From Desulfobacterales bacterium (GTDB lineage Bacteria; Desulfobacterota; DSM-4660; Desulfatiglandales; JALVZP01), in contig JAMOPX010000231.1 of the NCBI GenBank assembly GCA_027064285.1, positions 1 through 5,091 of the forward strand: DNA of 5,091 nt, written 5' to 3'. Shown piece after piece: positions 1-5,091 of this stretch (position 1 is the first letter of the stretch; every line of letters starts with the position of its first letter). The position numbers and the translations under genes are program-made. The notes below the pieces were generated by a model. The model had not been told where the DNA came from. It was given only the letters and a program-made list of their open reading frames with translations, and did no database searches.

Positions 1-1595
1 AGAAGGATATTCTTTATAAGTGAGCTCAATCTCAAAAGAACTTCTTTTGCTTTTTCATCTTTTGAAAGTTTCCTTACTATGACAACTATAAGTTTTCTCA
101 ATATATCCCTTGCCTTAGGGGTTATAATTTTCATGGAAGGAGAACCCTTTAAGTCAATTAAAATACGGGCTATGTCCTGCACATCAGAAAAACCCATAGA
201 AAAAAGCACTTCCTTTATTTCGTCTTCATCTTTATCTAATATGAAGTAAAGCGGATCTGACCCAGCTTTTAAGCTGTGCTTGGGTGCTAAGAGCTGTTCA
301 AATTGGCTGTGAACATAGGAAGTATGTTCTAAAAGCTGATCATAAAATGCTTCCCAGCTTTTGTATCCCATTCCTATAGCAATTCTCAGCCTCTGAGCTG
401 AATCAGGAGGAATGCTGTGACTCTGCAAGTCTTCATATTCCTGAATCCTGTTTTCTAATCTTCTCAAGAATATATATGCGTCTTTTAAACGATCGCAAAT
501 CTCTTCTGGCACATAGGATTTTCTCTTGAGCACATCTATTGCACTAAGTAAGGATTGCACCTGAAGTTCAGGGTCTATTCCACCCCTTGTAAGTTGAAAC
601 ACCTGAATAAAAAATTCTATCTCCCTTATGCCACCAGGACCTATCTTTATGTTGTCCAATATGCTCAACTGAGATGCTTCCTCTGTTATCCTTTGTTTCA
701 TCTCTCTGAGTGCATCAAAAACTGTATAATCTAAGTATCTTCTATAAACAAAAGGTCTTAATCTGGAGAGAAGCTCCTCACCTTTTTTCCTATCACCTCC
801 CACGATTCTTGCTTTTACAAGCGCATATCTTTCCCATTCTCTGCCATAGCTCTGATAATAGTATTCCATTGCATCAAAGTTCATAACTATTGCTCCACTT
901 TTTCCAAAAGGCCTGAGTCTCGTGTCCACCCGAAATACAACTCCATCCTCTGTTGGCTCACTTAAAAACTTTATCACCTTCCTTGCAACAAGACTGAAAA
1001 ATTCCTCATTTGAGAGCTTAGAATAAGTGCTTCCAGATTCTGGATATGAAAACATGATGTCTATATCTGAAGAAAAATTCAGCTCTTCTCCCCCAAGCTT
1101 TCCGAGTCCAATCACTACAAGCTGTTGAGGTAAGTTACTCTTAGCTCCTATGGGAGTGCCATATCTTCTGGAATAAGTGCTGTAGAAGAGCTCAACAGAC
1201 CTATCAATACAGGCCTCAGCAAAAAGGGAAAGCTCTTTCATAGTCCTAATAGTATCGCTTTGTTCTGTAAGGTCTCTCCAGGCAATGCGGACCATCTCTC
1301 TTTTTCTGATAGCCCTGATTTTCTTTACAAGTACTTTCTCATCTTCTTCTGAATCCAGTCTGCTGAGTTTGTCCTTATATTCATTCTTCTCATAATCTCT
1401 TAAGAGATCACCACTCTGAACAAGATCCAGTAGTATTTCTGGCTCTTTTATCAGGACCTTTGAGACAAAGTTGCTAAGCATAAAAACATATCTTAGTTTA
1501 TCTTCCTCAACAGGAAGGGCTATGCCTTTGCTGCTGGCTGATTTCATTAATGAAATGACTCTTTGTTCTGCTTCCTTGTATAGCTGGTCTTTCAT
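1..1595 (-). CDS. glnE: Glutamine synthetase adenylyltransferase / adenylyl-removing enzyme (partial, N-terminal part)
   Basis: GlnE is a cytoplasmic enzyme that adds AMP to a tyrosine of glutamine synthetase (C-terminal domain) and removes it by phosphorolysis (N-terminal domain), tuning nitrogen assimilation to PII signals. I read about 531 codons from ATG at 1595 to the left edge; family members are usually 900-1000 aa, so the adenylylating C-terminal domain is outside the window. Visible N-terminal nucleotidyltransferase motifs: GLGKLGGEEL at residues 163-172, the metal-binding SSDIDIMF at 175-182 (D177, D179), VDTRLRPFG at 223-231, GREWERYALVKARI soon after, and GPGGIREIEF at 319-328 (R324, E325, E327). 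A helical GlnD/PII-uridylyltransferase-like linker follows. The start is well fixed: an in-frame TAA lies five codons upstream and there is no other ATG between. There is no clear Shine-Dalgarno sequence. The motif spacing matches intact GlnE, and I see no frameshift. It is divergent from rlmD. Confidence 0.95.
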   Translation of the reverse strand, partial: MKDQLYKEAEQRVISLMKSASSKGIALPVEEDKLRYVFMLSNFVSKVLIKEPEILLDLVQSGDLLRDYEKNEYKDKLSRLDSEEDEKVLVKKIRAIRKREMVRIAWRDLTEQSDTIRTMKELSLFAEACIDRSVELFYSTYSRRYGTPIGAKSNLPQQLVVIGLGKLGGEELNFSSDIDIMFSYPESGSTYSKLSNEEFFSLVARKVIKFLSEPTEDGVVFRVDTRLRPFGKSGAIVMNFDAMEYYYQSYGREWERYALVKARIVGGDRKKGEELLSRLRPFVYRRYLDYTVFDALREMKQRITEEASQLSILDNIKIGPGGIREIEFFIQVFQLTRGGIDPELQVQSLLSAIDVLKRKSYVPEEICDRLKDAYIFLRRLENRIQEYEDLQSHSIPPDSAQRLRIAIGMGYKSWEAFYDQLLEHTSYVHSQFEQLLAPKHSLKAGSDPLYFILDKDEDEIKEVLFSMGFSDVQDIARILIDLKGSPSMKIITPKARDILRKLIVVIVRKLSKDEKAKEVLLRLSSLIKNIL

Positions 1596-1612
1596 GGTTT
1601 GAAAAACTTAGC

Positions 1613-1623
1613 AGTATAGTATA
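1613..1623 (-). promoter_or_regulatory. Possible -10 element(s) for glnE
   Basis: On the minus strand two overlapping TATACT boxes (1623-1618 and 1618-1613) lie 18-28 bases before the glnE start. That would give a short leader of roughly 10-16 nt. No good -35 hexamer sits at 16-18 bp (the nearest candidates are AT-only), and the region is very AT-rich, so this may be chance. Confidence 0.25.
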
Positions 1624-1692
1624 AAATCTGCAACCTAAATTTAATAAAATTTTTTAAACACGTTCATATAAAGTATTGAAAATTATTAGCTA

Positions 1693-1709
1693 TTAAGATA
1701 CCATCTTAA
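1693..1709. promoter_or_regulatory. 17-bp palindrome upstream of rlmD (operator-like or small hairpin)
   Basis: TTAAGAT-acc-ATCTTAA is a perfect 7-bp inverted repeat with a 3-base spacer, ending 16 bases before the rlmD ATG. A TTGAAA box lies at 1676-1681, but no convincing -10 stands at 17 bp. The site could be a dimeric repressor operator or a leader hairpin. Given the AT-richness, a chance palindrome is also possible. Confidence 0.25.
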
Positions 1710-1725
1710 CTCAAATACTTAAGAG

Positions 1726-3120
1726 ATGAGTGCTTTGGTCAAAAAAGGTGAAGTAATAGATCTGAGTATAGAAAAAATGGCTATTGGAGGGTCTGGAATA
1801 GCCAGAGTAAACAGGTATGTTATATTTGTAAAAGGAGCAGTAGCAGGCGACAAGGTAAGAGCAAGGATATATAAGAAAAAAAAGGACTATGCAGAGGCCA
1901 AGGTTCTGGAGGTAATCACACCTTCTGTTAATAGAATAGAAGTAAGGTGTCCTTATTTTAACCACTGTGGTGGATGTCAGTGGCAACACATAAAATATGA
2001 GGCCCAGCTCAACTATAAGCACATGCTCGTAGAAGAAGCTGTATCAAAAGTGGGCAGACTAAATAATGTGCCTGTACTGGAAACCATACCTTCTCCTGAG
2101 ATATTTGGTTATAGAAATAAGATGGAGTTTACTTTCTCTAATAAACCCTGGCTTATATCCAAGTCTGAACAAAGCGAAAAACCACCTTTTGCATTAGGGC
2201 TTCATATTCCAGGCTCTTTTGACAGGGTAATTGATATAGAAAAATGCCTTCTTCAACCGGATGAAGGCAATGAGATATTGGATATAGTAAGACAATATGT
2301 TAGAAAAACAGAGATCCCTGTGTATGATATGAAAAATCACAAGGGATTCTGGAGGTTTTTGACCCTTAGAAATTCCAAGGCATTTGGTGATTGGATGGTA
2401 AACATAATCACAGCAGATGAGGCTCAACAGGTAGTAGCTCCTTTGGTAGATGAGATATGTAAAAAAGTGAGTGGAATAAAAACAGTAGTAAACAACATAA
2501 GCAAAAAAAAGGCTGCAGTAGCAATTGGAGATAAAGAAGTAATAATGTTTGGCACAGGATATATTGAGGACAAAATAGGAGATTTTGTATTCAGAATCTC
2601 TGCAAATTCCTTTTTTCAGACAAATTCTAAAGGTGCTGAAAAACTATACAGTAAGGTGAAAGAATATGCCGAACTTTCTGGTACTGAAGAAGTACTGGAT
2701 CTTTACAGTGGTACAGGCACAATCCCGATCTTTTTGTCCAAGCAGGCAAGAAGAATCATAGGAATCGAGATAAATAAAGATGCAGTAAAGGATGCCAGAA
2801 AAAACTGTGAGATAAATGGAATAAATAATTGTGTTTTTATTGTAGGAGATATAAAAGAGACCTTTTCAAAAGTGGACTCAGAGATAAAACCAGATGTTAT
2901 AATTGCTGATCCTCCAAGACCGGGAATTCACAAGGATGCTTTAAAAGGAATAATAGAACTGGGCGCCAAGAGGCTGGTATATGTGTCCTGCAATCCTGCT
3001 ACTATGGCAAGGGATTTGTCTATATTATCCCAAGTCTATGAAGTAAAAGAGATTCAACCAGTAGATATGTTTCCTCATACTCACCATATAGAAGCAGTAG
3101 CTAAGTGCGTAAAAAATTGA
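1726..3120 (+). CDS. rlmD: 23S rRNA (uracil-5-)-methyltransferase, TrmA/RlmD family
   Basis: This is an S-adenosylmethionine-dependent enzyme that makes 5-methyluridine in 23S rRNA (U1939 for RlmD; some RlmCD relatives also modify U747, and the exact target cannot be read here). At 464 aa it has normal family length. Domain order: an N-terminal TRAM RNA-binding domain (about residues 5-64); a [4Fe-4S] cluster with C75, C81, C84 and C174; a central RNA-recognition domain; and a C-terminal Rossmann methyltransferase. Catalytic features: SFFQTN at 295-300, SAM motif VLDLYSGTGTI at 323-333, DPPRPG at 395-400, nucleophile C422 in SCNPATMARD, and general base E456 in HHIEAV. Everything needed for activity is present. 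ATG at 1726 lies two codons after an in-frame TAA. Purine-rich AAGAG abuts the ATG directly, too close for a standard SD; TTG at 1735 is an alternative start that loses only three residues. It is divergent from glnE and convergent with bpsA. Confidence 0.93.
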   Translation: MSALVKKGEVIDLSIEKMAIGGSGIARVNRYVIFVKGAVAGDKVRARIYKKKKDYAEAKVLEVITPSVNRIEVRCPYFNHCGGCQWQHIKYEAQLNYKHMLVEEAVSKVGRLNNVPVLETIPSPEIFGYRNKMEFTFSNKPWLISKSEQSEKPPFALGLHIPGSFDRVIDIEKCLLQPDEGNEILDIVRQYVRKTEIPVYDMKNHKGFWRFLTLRNSKAFGDWMVNIITADEAQQVVAPLVDEICKKVSGIKTVVNNISKKKAAVAIGDKEVIMFGTGYIEDKIGDFVFRISANSFFQTNSKGAEKLYSKVKEYAELSGTEEVLDLYSGTGTIPIFLSKQARRIIGIEINKDAVKDARKNCEINGINNCVFIVGDIKETFSKVDSEIKPDVIIADPPRPGIHKDALKGIIELGAKRLVYVSCNPATMARDLSILSQVYEVKEIQPVDMFPHTHHIEAVAKCVKN

Positions 3121-3220
3121 CCCTCCCACGACTAAAGCCGAGGAATTCCTGCTTCAACGAGGGATGAGTCGTAGACCTGCCCAAAAGCAGTTCCGGAGGT
3201 TCAGTGGGTGCAGTGGGTGG
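3121..3220 (+). ncRNA. Candidate structured RNA block directly after rlmD (omega/HEARO-like or 3'-UTR element; unproven)
   Basis: This ~100-nt block is richer in GC than the DNA after it, has no long ORF, and holds many complementary segments. 3122-3129 can pair with 3213-3220 (7 of 8), closing the whole block. ACGACT (3128-3133) matches AGTCGT (3167-3172). CTGCTT (3149-3154) matches AAGCAG (3185-3190), and this crosses the previous pairing as a possible pseudoknot. CTGC (3177-3180) and GCAG (3187-3190) form a competing local hairpin. CCCTC (3121-3125) also matches GAGGG (3159-3163). GGAATTCC (3142-3149) is a palindrome. A 9-base unit CAGTGGGTG occurs twice in tandem at 3202-3219. The CCCACGACTAAAG-type opening is reminiscent of hairpins at the ends of IS200/IS605-family elements, whose TnpB/IscB proteins use guide RNAs encoded in the element ends. 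No such protein is present here. The strand is assigned from the better self-pairing and the downstream SD, and is uncertain. Confidence 0.35.
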
Positions 3221-3320
3221 TATCAGAAAAATTATGTAAAGGAGTTAATAAATTGAAAATAATTTTTCTCATAAGGTATTCAATGGAGAATAAAGTTTAA
3301 AAAAACAATAGAGAAGGTTT

Positions 3321-3354
3321 TTATAGTTATCCGCAATTATGCGGATAACTATAA
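3321..3354. repeat. Perfect 15-bp inverted repeat (hairpin, 4-base loop)
   Basis: The left arm 3321-3335 and right arm 3340-3354 are perfectly complementary around the loop ATTA; the core reads TTATCCGCA/TGCGGATAA. It lies between the convergent rlmD and bpsA genes, where a bidirectional terminator would be expected. However, neither strand has a proper T-run after the stem (plus: TTTAGCC; minus: AAAACC). It could instead be a transposable-element end hairpin, an mRNA 3'-end stabiliser or a protein-binding palindrome. Confidence 0.6.
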
Positions 3355-3361
3355 TTTAGCC

Positions 3362-3386
3362 AAAAATCCAAAAGCTGGTCAGCTTT
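3362..3386 (-). terminator. Possible weak terminator of bpsA
   Basis: On the minus strand, AAAGCTG (3386-3380) pairs with CAGCTTT (3377-3371) around a 2-base loop and is followed by a T-rich stretch ending in TTTTT (3366-3362). The stem overlaps the bpsA stop codon (3381-3379). The 7-bp stem and broken T-run make it weak. Confidence 0.3.
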
Positions 3387-4419
3387 CCTCCTCCAAGTAG
3401 GAGGGTAGGGGAGTTGCCCATGATTCTTCATCAAAGTAGAGTTCTTTTAAGTCCTTTGGCGGGTAAAATTCAGGTAGCACCGGATCTTTAACTGCCTCAA
3501 ATCTGACAAAGCATGATTTATACCAGTCTGTATCTGGCATGGGAAGTTTGAGTTCTTTCATTATCTTATAAGTTCTGTAAAAGTCATTCCACTTGTTTTC
3601 CTGTTCTGGATATATGGAAAAGTCCCTTAAAATATCAGTAAAAACAAAGCCAGCTTTATTTAGAAAGCCTTGGAATTCATACCATTTGTTGAGAGATGCT
3701 TCTCTATGTGTAAAGCCTATATATCCTGCACTTTTTTTACCTTTTAATGCCTCTATGCATCTTCCCACAAAGAGCTTTAAACCTTTTTTTGTCTCTACAG
3801 GATCTGTAACAAATACATCATACTTTTTTCTATCCTCTTCTGGAATCTCTTCTAATACATTGTACTCTTTTACATCAATATTGTGGATATTGTTTTGTCT
3901 GCAGAACTCTCTTATAAATGAGGTGATACGCTCATCTATCTCCACCACTCTAACCCTTTTTGCCATGCCAGTAAGTCCTATAGCTACACTGAGCAGGTCA
4001 TCATCACCAAGTATAAAAATTTCCTGCTCCTCTATGTCTCCTCTTTCATACATGAACGCAAGCCTTGCAATTGTATCCCTTGGTCTCACAAAGCCTTGAT
4101 CAAAATCACTTGTGGGAAGGGGCCTGTCTTTTGTAACCTTTAAAAACTGATCTAAGATGTCTTTAAAATAACCTTTTATCTCCACTCCAACATTACATCT
4201 TCCACAGACCACATCTTTTTTTTCTTGCAGATGGATTTCTTTGGCTAAAGAAAAAAAACCATTTTCATTTATGACCACGCCATCTTGAACAAGCTCCTGC
4301 AAGTGCTGCACAAACTCTACTATATGAGAGTCCTGATAATTTATCAGCTCCCAAAAGCTCATCTTTTTCTTTTTAAGCGCTCTGAGTATTTGGTTTTTTA
4401 TTCTATCTTCGCCTCCCAT
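3379..4419 (-). CDS. bpsA: N4-bis(aminopropyl)spermidine synthase (branched-chain polyamine synthase) family protein
   Basis: BpsA transfers aminopropyl groups from decarboxylated S-adenosylmethionine to spermidine, giving branched quaternary polyamines that protect nucleic acids in thermophiles. The product is 346 aa from ATG at 4419, close to archaeal BpsA (~350 aa). Domain order: an N-terminal winged-helix-like region (about 1-65); a C-x2-C pair (CGRC, 72-75); a conserved DQGFVRPRDTIAR segment (106-118); then a Rossmann aminopropyltransferase fold with the family's GDDDL motif (138-142), VVEIDERI (158-165) and TDPVET (205-210). As I recall, the last motif is usually DPPET in relatives, so valine replaces a proline here. 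The C-terminal tail is acidic. GTG at 4428 is in frame, but the SD AAGGGG (4433-4428) overlaps it and sits 8 bases before ATG 4419, so I chose ATG. It stands alone, convergent with rlmD; no decarboxylase or spermidine synthase gene is in view. The exact product is inferred from family membership. Confidence 0.85.
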   Translation of the reverse strand: MGGEDRIKNQILRALKKKKMSFWELINYQDSHIVEFVQHLQELVQDGVVINENGFFSLAKEIHLQEKKDVVCGRCNVGVEIKGYFKDILDQFLKVTKDRPLPTSDFDQGFVRPRDTIARLAFMYERGDIEEQEIFILGDDDLLSVAIGLTGMAKRVRVVEIDERITSFIREFCRQNNIHNIDVKEYNVLEEIPEEDRKKYDVFVTDPVETKKGLKLFVGRCIEALKGKKSAGYIGFTHREASLNKWYEFQGFLNKAGFVFTDILRDFSIYPEQENKWNDFYRTYKIMKELKLPMPDTDWYKSCFVRFEAVKDPVLPEFYPPKDLKELYFDEESWATPLPSYLEEES

Positions 4420-4427
4420 AATAACCA

Positions 4428-4433
4428 CCCCTT
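4428..4433 (-). promoter_or_regulatory. Shine-Dalgarno site that sets the bpsA start
   Basis: AAGGGG followed by TGG on the minus strand is the only strong SD near the gene. Its 8-base spacing to ATG 4419 is ideal, whereas it overlaps GTG 4428. It therefore favours the ATG and a product three residues shorter than the longest reading. Confidence 0.6.
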
Positions 4434-4443
4434 ACAGAAATCC

Positions 4444-4486
4444 ACGCCAGAAAGCCCCTACCTGAAGCCTATGGGCTTTCTGGCGT
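4444..4486 (-). repeat. Perfect 14-bp inverted repeat in the bpsA leader
   Basis: ACGCCAGAAAGCCC (4444-4457) and GGGCTTTCTGGCGT (4473-4486) are perfectly complementary around a 15-base loop. The GC content is much higher than the surrounding DNA. The stem ends 10 bases before the bpsA SD, so it would sit in the 5' leader without covering the SD. Neither strand has a real T-run after it (plus: ATCATTCATTCATT with a small CATT tandem; minus: GGATTTCTG), so it is a poor terminator. A regulatory leader stem, an mRNA-stabilising 5' hairpin or a mobile-element scar are the options. Confidence 0.6.
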
Positions 4487-4500
4487 ATCATTCATTCATT

Positions 4501-4542
4501 AATAATAAAAGCCGCCTGTTCGAAAAATCTTTTTAAACAGGC
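4501..4542 (-). terminator. Terminator-like hairpin upstream of bpsA (for the 4611-4832 ORF, or an attenuator)
   Basis: GCCTGTT (4514-4520) pairs with AACAGGC (4536-4542), and the loop itself can pair AAAAA (4523-4527) with TTTTT (4530-4534). Read on the minus strand the stem is followed by GGC and then TTTTATTATT (4510-4501), a fair intrinsic-terminator shape. It lies 69 bases after the stop of the 73-codon minus-strand ORF and ahead of bpsA. It could end upstream transcription or act as an attenuator in a long bpsA leader. On the plus strand the tail is TTATATATTC, weaker. Confidence 0.45.
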
Positions 4543-4610
4543 TTATATATTCTTGAATAGTAGAGAGAATAATAATATAACCAATATCAAAATGCAATTG
4601 AGAAGATCCC

Positions 4611-4832
4611 TCATCTGTAATCACAACTAAGCCCTCTATTAAGTGAAAACAGCTTCACAGCAGAAATTTTGAATCTTAAACCTATGTCTTCTAAAAATTC
4701 ATACATTTGTCTTACAACTATCTGTTCAAGATGGAATAAGCTTTTCTCATCTTTCTTAGAACAGAACCTAAAATAATGCTTGCTTCTTTTTGTCAACTTA
4801 CCTATCCAAATACCAACAACCTCTGTTAGCAT
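4611..4832 (-). CDS. Small hypothetical protein (73 aa), unrecognised
   Basis: I do not recognise this product. It is basic (14 K/R against 8 D/E), with a K/R-rich stretch KLTKRSKHYFRFCSKK at residues 12-27, followed by a stretch that looks helical (about 30-55). There are two cysteines but no paired metal motif, no signal peptide and no membrane segment. ATG at 4832 follows an in-frame TAA six codons upstream and has no good SD. The opposite strand is broken by stops, so it is not simply the shadow of a longer gene. A terminator-like hairpin lies downstream at 4542-4501. It could be a genuine small gene, a remnant of a larger broken gene beside the insertion sequence, or a chance ORF in AT-rich DNA. 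Confidence 0.35.
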   Translation of the reverse strand: MLTEVVGIWIGKLTKRSKHYFRFCSKKDEKSLFHLEQIVVRQMYEFLEDIGLRFKISAVKLFSLNRGLSCDYR

Positions 4833-4871
4833 AAATACTAATTCAAGTTACTACCTGACAGAGGATTGATT

Positions 4872-4877
4872 TATAAT
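4872..4877 (+). promoter_or_regulatory. Possible -10 box for the transposase
   Basis: An exact TATAAT stands 27 bases before the transposase ATG. A CTGACA (4855-4860) is close to the -35 consensus but only 11 bp away, and nothing better lies at 16-18 bp. The promoter would therefore be weak or incomplete, which is common for insertion sequences that gain a -35 only after junction formation. Confidence 0.35.
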
Positions 4878-4904
4878 AGACAAAAATTTTTTAAGAAAGA
4901 AAAA

Positions 4905-5091
4905 ATGAAGGAAATAGAAGTAATTACTATTTATTGTATCATAGCTGATATACTCAAAAGCTTAGGCTGGGAAGATGACAGACAAGCAAAAATGAATTCA
5001 GCTGAGGTTCTTACTACAGCCATAATAGCTTGTCTTGCCTTTGGAGGGAATTTCAGTAAAGCTCTTAATTCCATGAGGCTATTTTGCTCTT
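4905..5091 (+). CDS. IS982-like transposase (partial, N-terminal 62 residues)
   Basis: The reading begins MKEIEVITIYCIIADIL and continues through LGWEDD, NSAEVLTTAIIACLAFGGNF and SKALNSMRLFC before the right edge. This pattern (a short 'T-IYC-I-D-L-K' start, a D-rich turn, then 'AEV-TTAI-A--F-GNF-KA') is what I remember from the N-terminal helical part of IS982-like DDE transposases; full proteins are about 270-300 aa. The catalytic DDE residues are outside the window, so intactness cannot be judged. The start ATG 4905 has a purine-rich AAGAAAG (4893-4899) as a weak SD. The frame is open back to 4842, with TTG 4866 as a longer alternative. The element's left end should lie in 4833-4904, but I could not define a terminal repeat without its partner. 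Confidence 0.6.
   Translation, partial: MKEIEVITIYCIIADILKSLGWEDDRQAKMNSAEVLTTAIIACLAFGGNFSKALNSMRLFCS

Noticed and set aside
1871..1882. A-rich run in rlmD as a programmed slippage site
   Set aside because: The frame continues uninterrupted through a complete, motif-perfect RlmD, so no frameshift is needed; A-runs are expected in lysine codons of AT-rich DNA.
1711..2022. Minus-strand ORF of 103 codons
   Set aside because: It lies opposite the rlmD TRAM and Fe-S cluster region; the product is Tyr/Phe/Ser-rich antisense-like with no family resemblance.
2194..2427. Minus-strand ORF of 77 codons
   Set aside because: Fully inside rlmD on the opposite strand; no motif or SD.
3321..3354. dif/XerCD site
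   Set aside because: dif has imperfect 11-bp arms around a 6-bp centre; here the arms are perfect 15-mers with a 4-base loop and do not match Xer half-sites.
3593..4099. Plus-strand ORF of 168 codons
   Set aside because: Antisense to the conserved bpsA core (GDDDL, DPVET); Ser/Leu-rich composition typical of a complementary-frame ORF.
4285..4536. Plus-strand ORF of 83 codons
   Set aside because: Overlaps the bpsA start, its SD and both leader hairpins on the opposite strand; no recognisable protein.
1..5091. CRISPR array or tRNA/rRNA gene
   Set aside because: No regularly spaced direct repeats beyond the 9-base tandem pair at 3202-3219, and no cloverleaf or rRNA signature was seen on either strand by eye.

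Overview
The window is AT-rich (GC well under half by eye) and codes arginine mostly with AGA/AGG. It carries a probable branched-chain polyamine synthase (BpsA), an enzyme known from thermophilic archaea and bacteria, beside a GlnE-type regulator of glutamine synthetase. Together these suggest a thermophilic bacterium. A Thermodesulfovibrio-like (Nitrospirota) or similar deep-branching lineage would fit, but that placement is inference; no marker gene in the window settles it.

Layout: (1) 1-1595, minus: the N-terminal ~531 residues of glnE, running off the left edge. (2) 1596-1725: divergent intergenic region with weak -10-like boxes for glnE and a perfect 17-bp palindrome before the next gene. 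(3) 1726-3120, plus: a complete TrmA/RlmD-family 23S rRNA uracil-5-methyltransferase with all four [4Fe-4S] cysteines and its catalytic residues. (4) 3121-3378: a 258-bp gap. It begins directly at the rlmD stop with a ~100-nt GC-richer, self-complementary block that looks like a structured RNA. A ribosome-binding site with a 15-codon ORF follows, then a perfect 15-bp hairpin. (5) 3379-4419, minus: complete bpsA-like gene, convergent with rlmD. (6) 4420-4610: bpsA leader and upstream DNA, with two strong inverted repeats. (7) 4611-4832, minus: small unrecognised ORF (73 aa). (8) 4833-4904: short gap with a perfect TATAAT. (9) 4905-5091, plus: N-terminus of an IS982-like transposase, cut by the right edge.

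The three recognisable housekeeping genes (nitrogen control, rRNA modification, polyamine synthesis) are not arranged as one operon; each appears to be its own transcription unit. The most interesting unexplained part is 3121-3354. A compact structured block, an SD-equipped stub ORF and a terminal hairpin together resemble the skeleton of a decayed or non-autonomous mobile RNA element, such as an IS200/IS605-type element with an omega/HEARO-like RNA. This is a hypothesis, not an identification.
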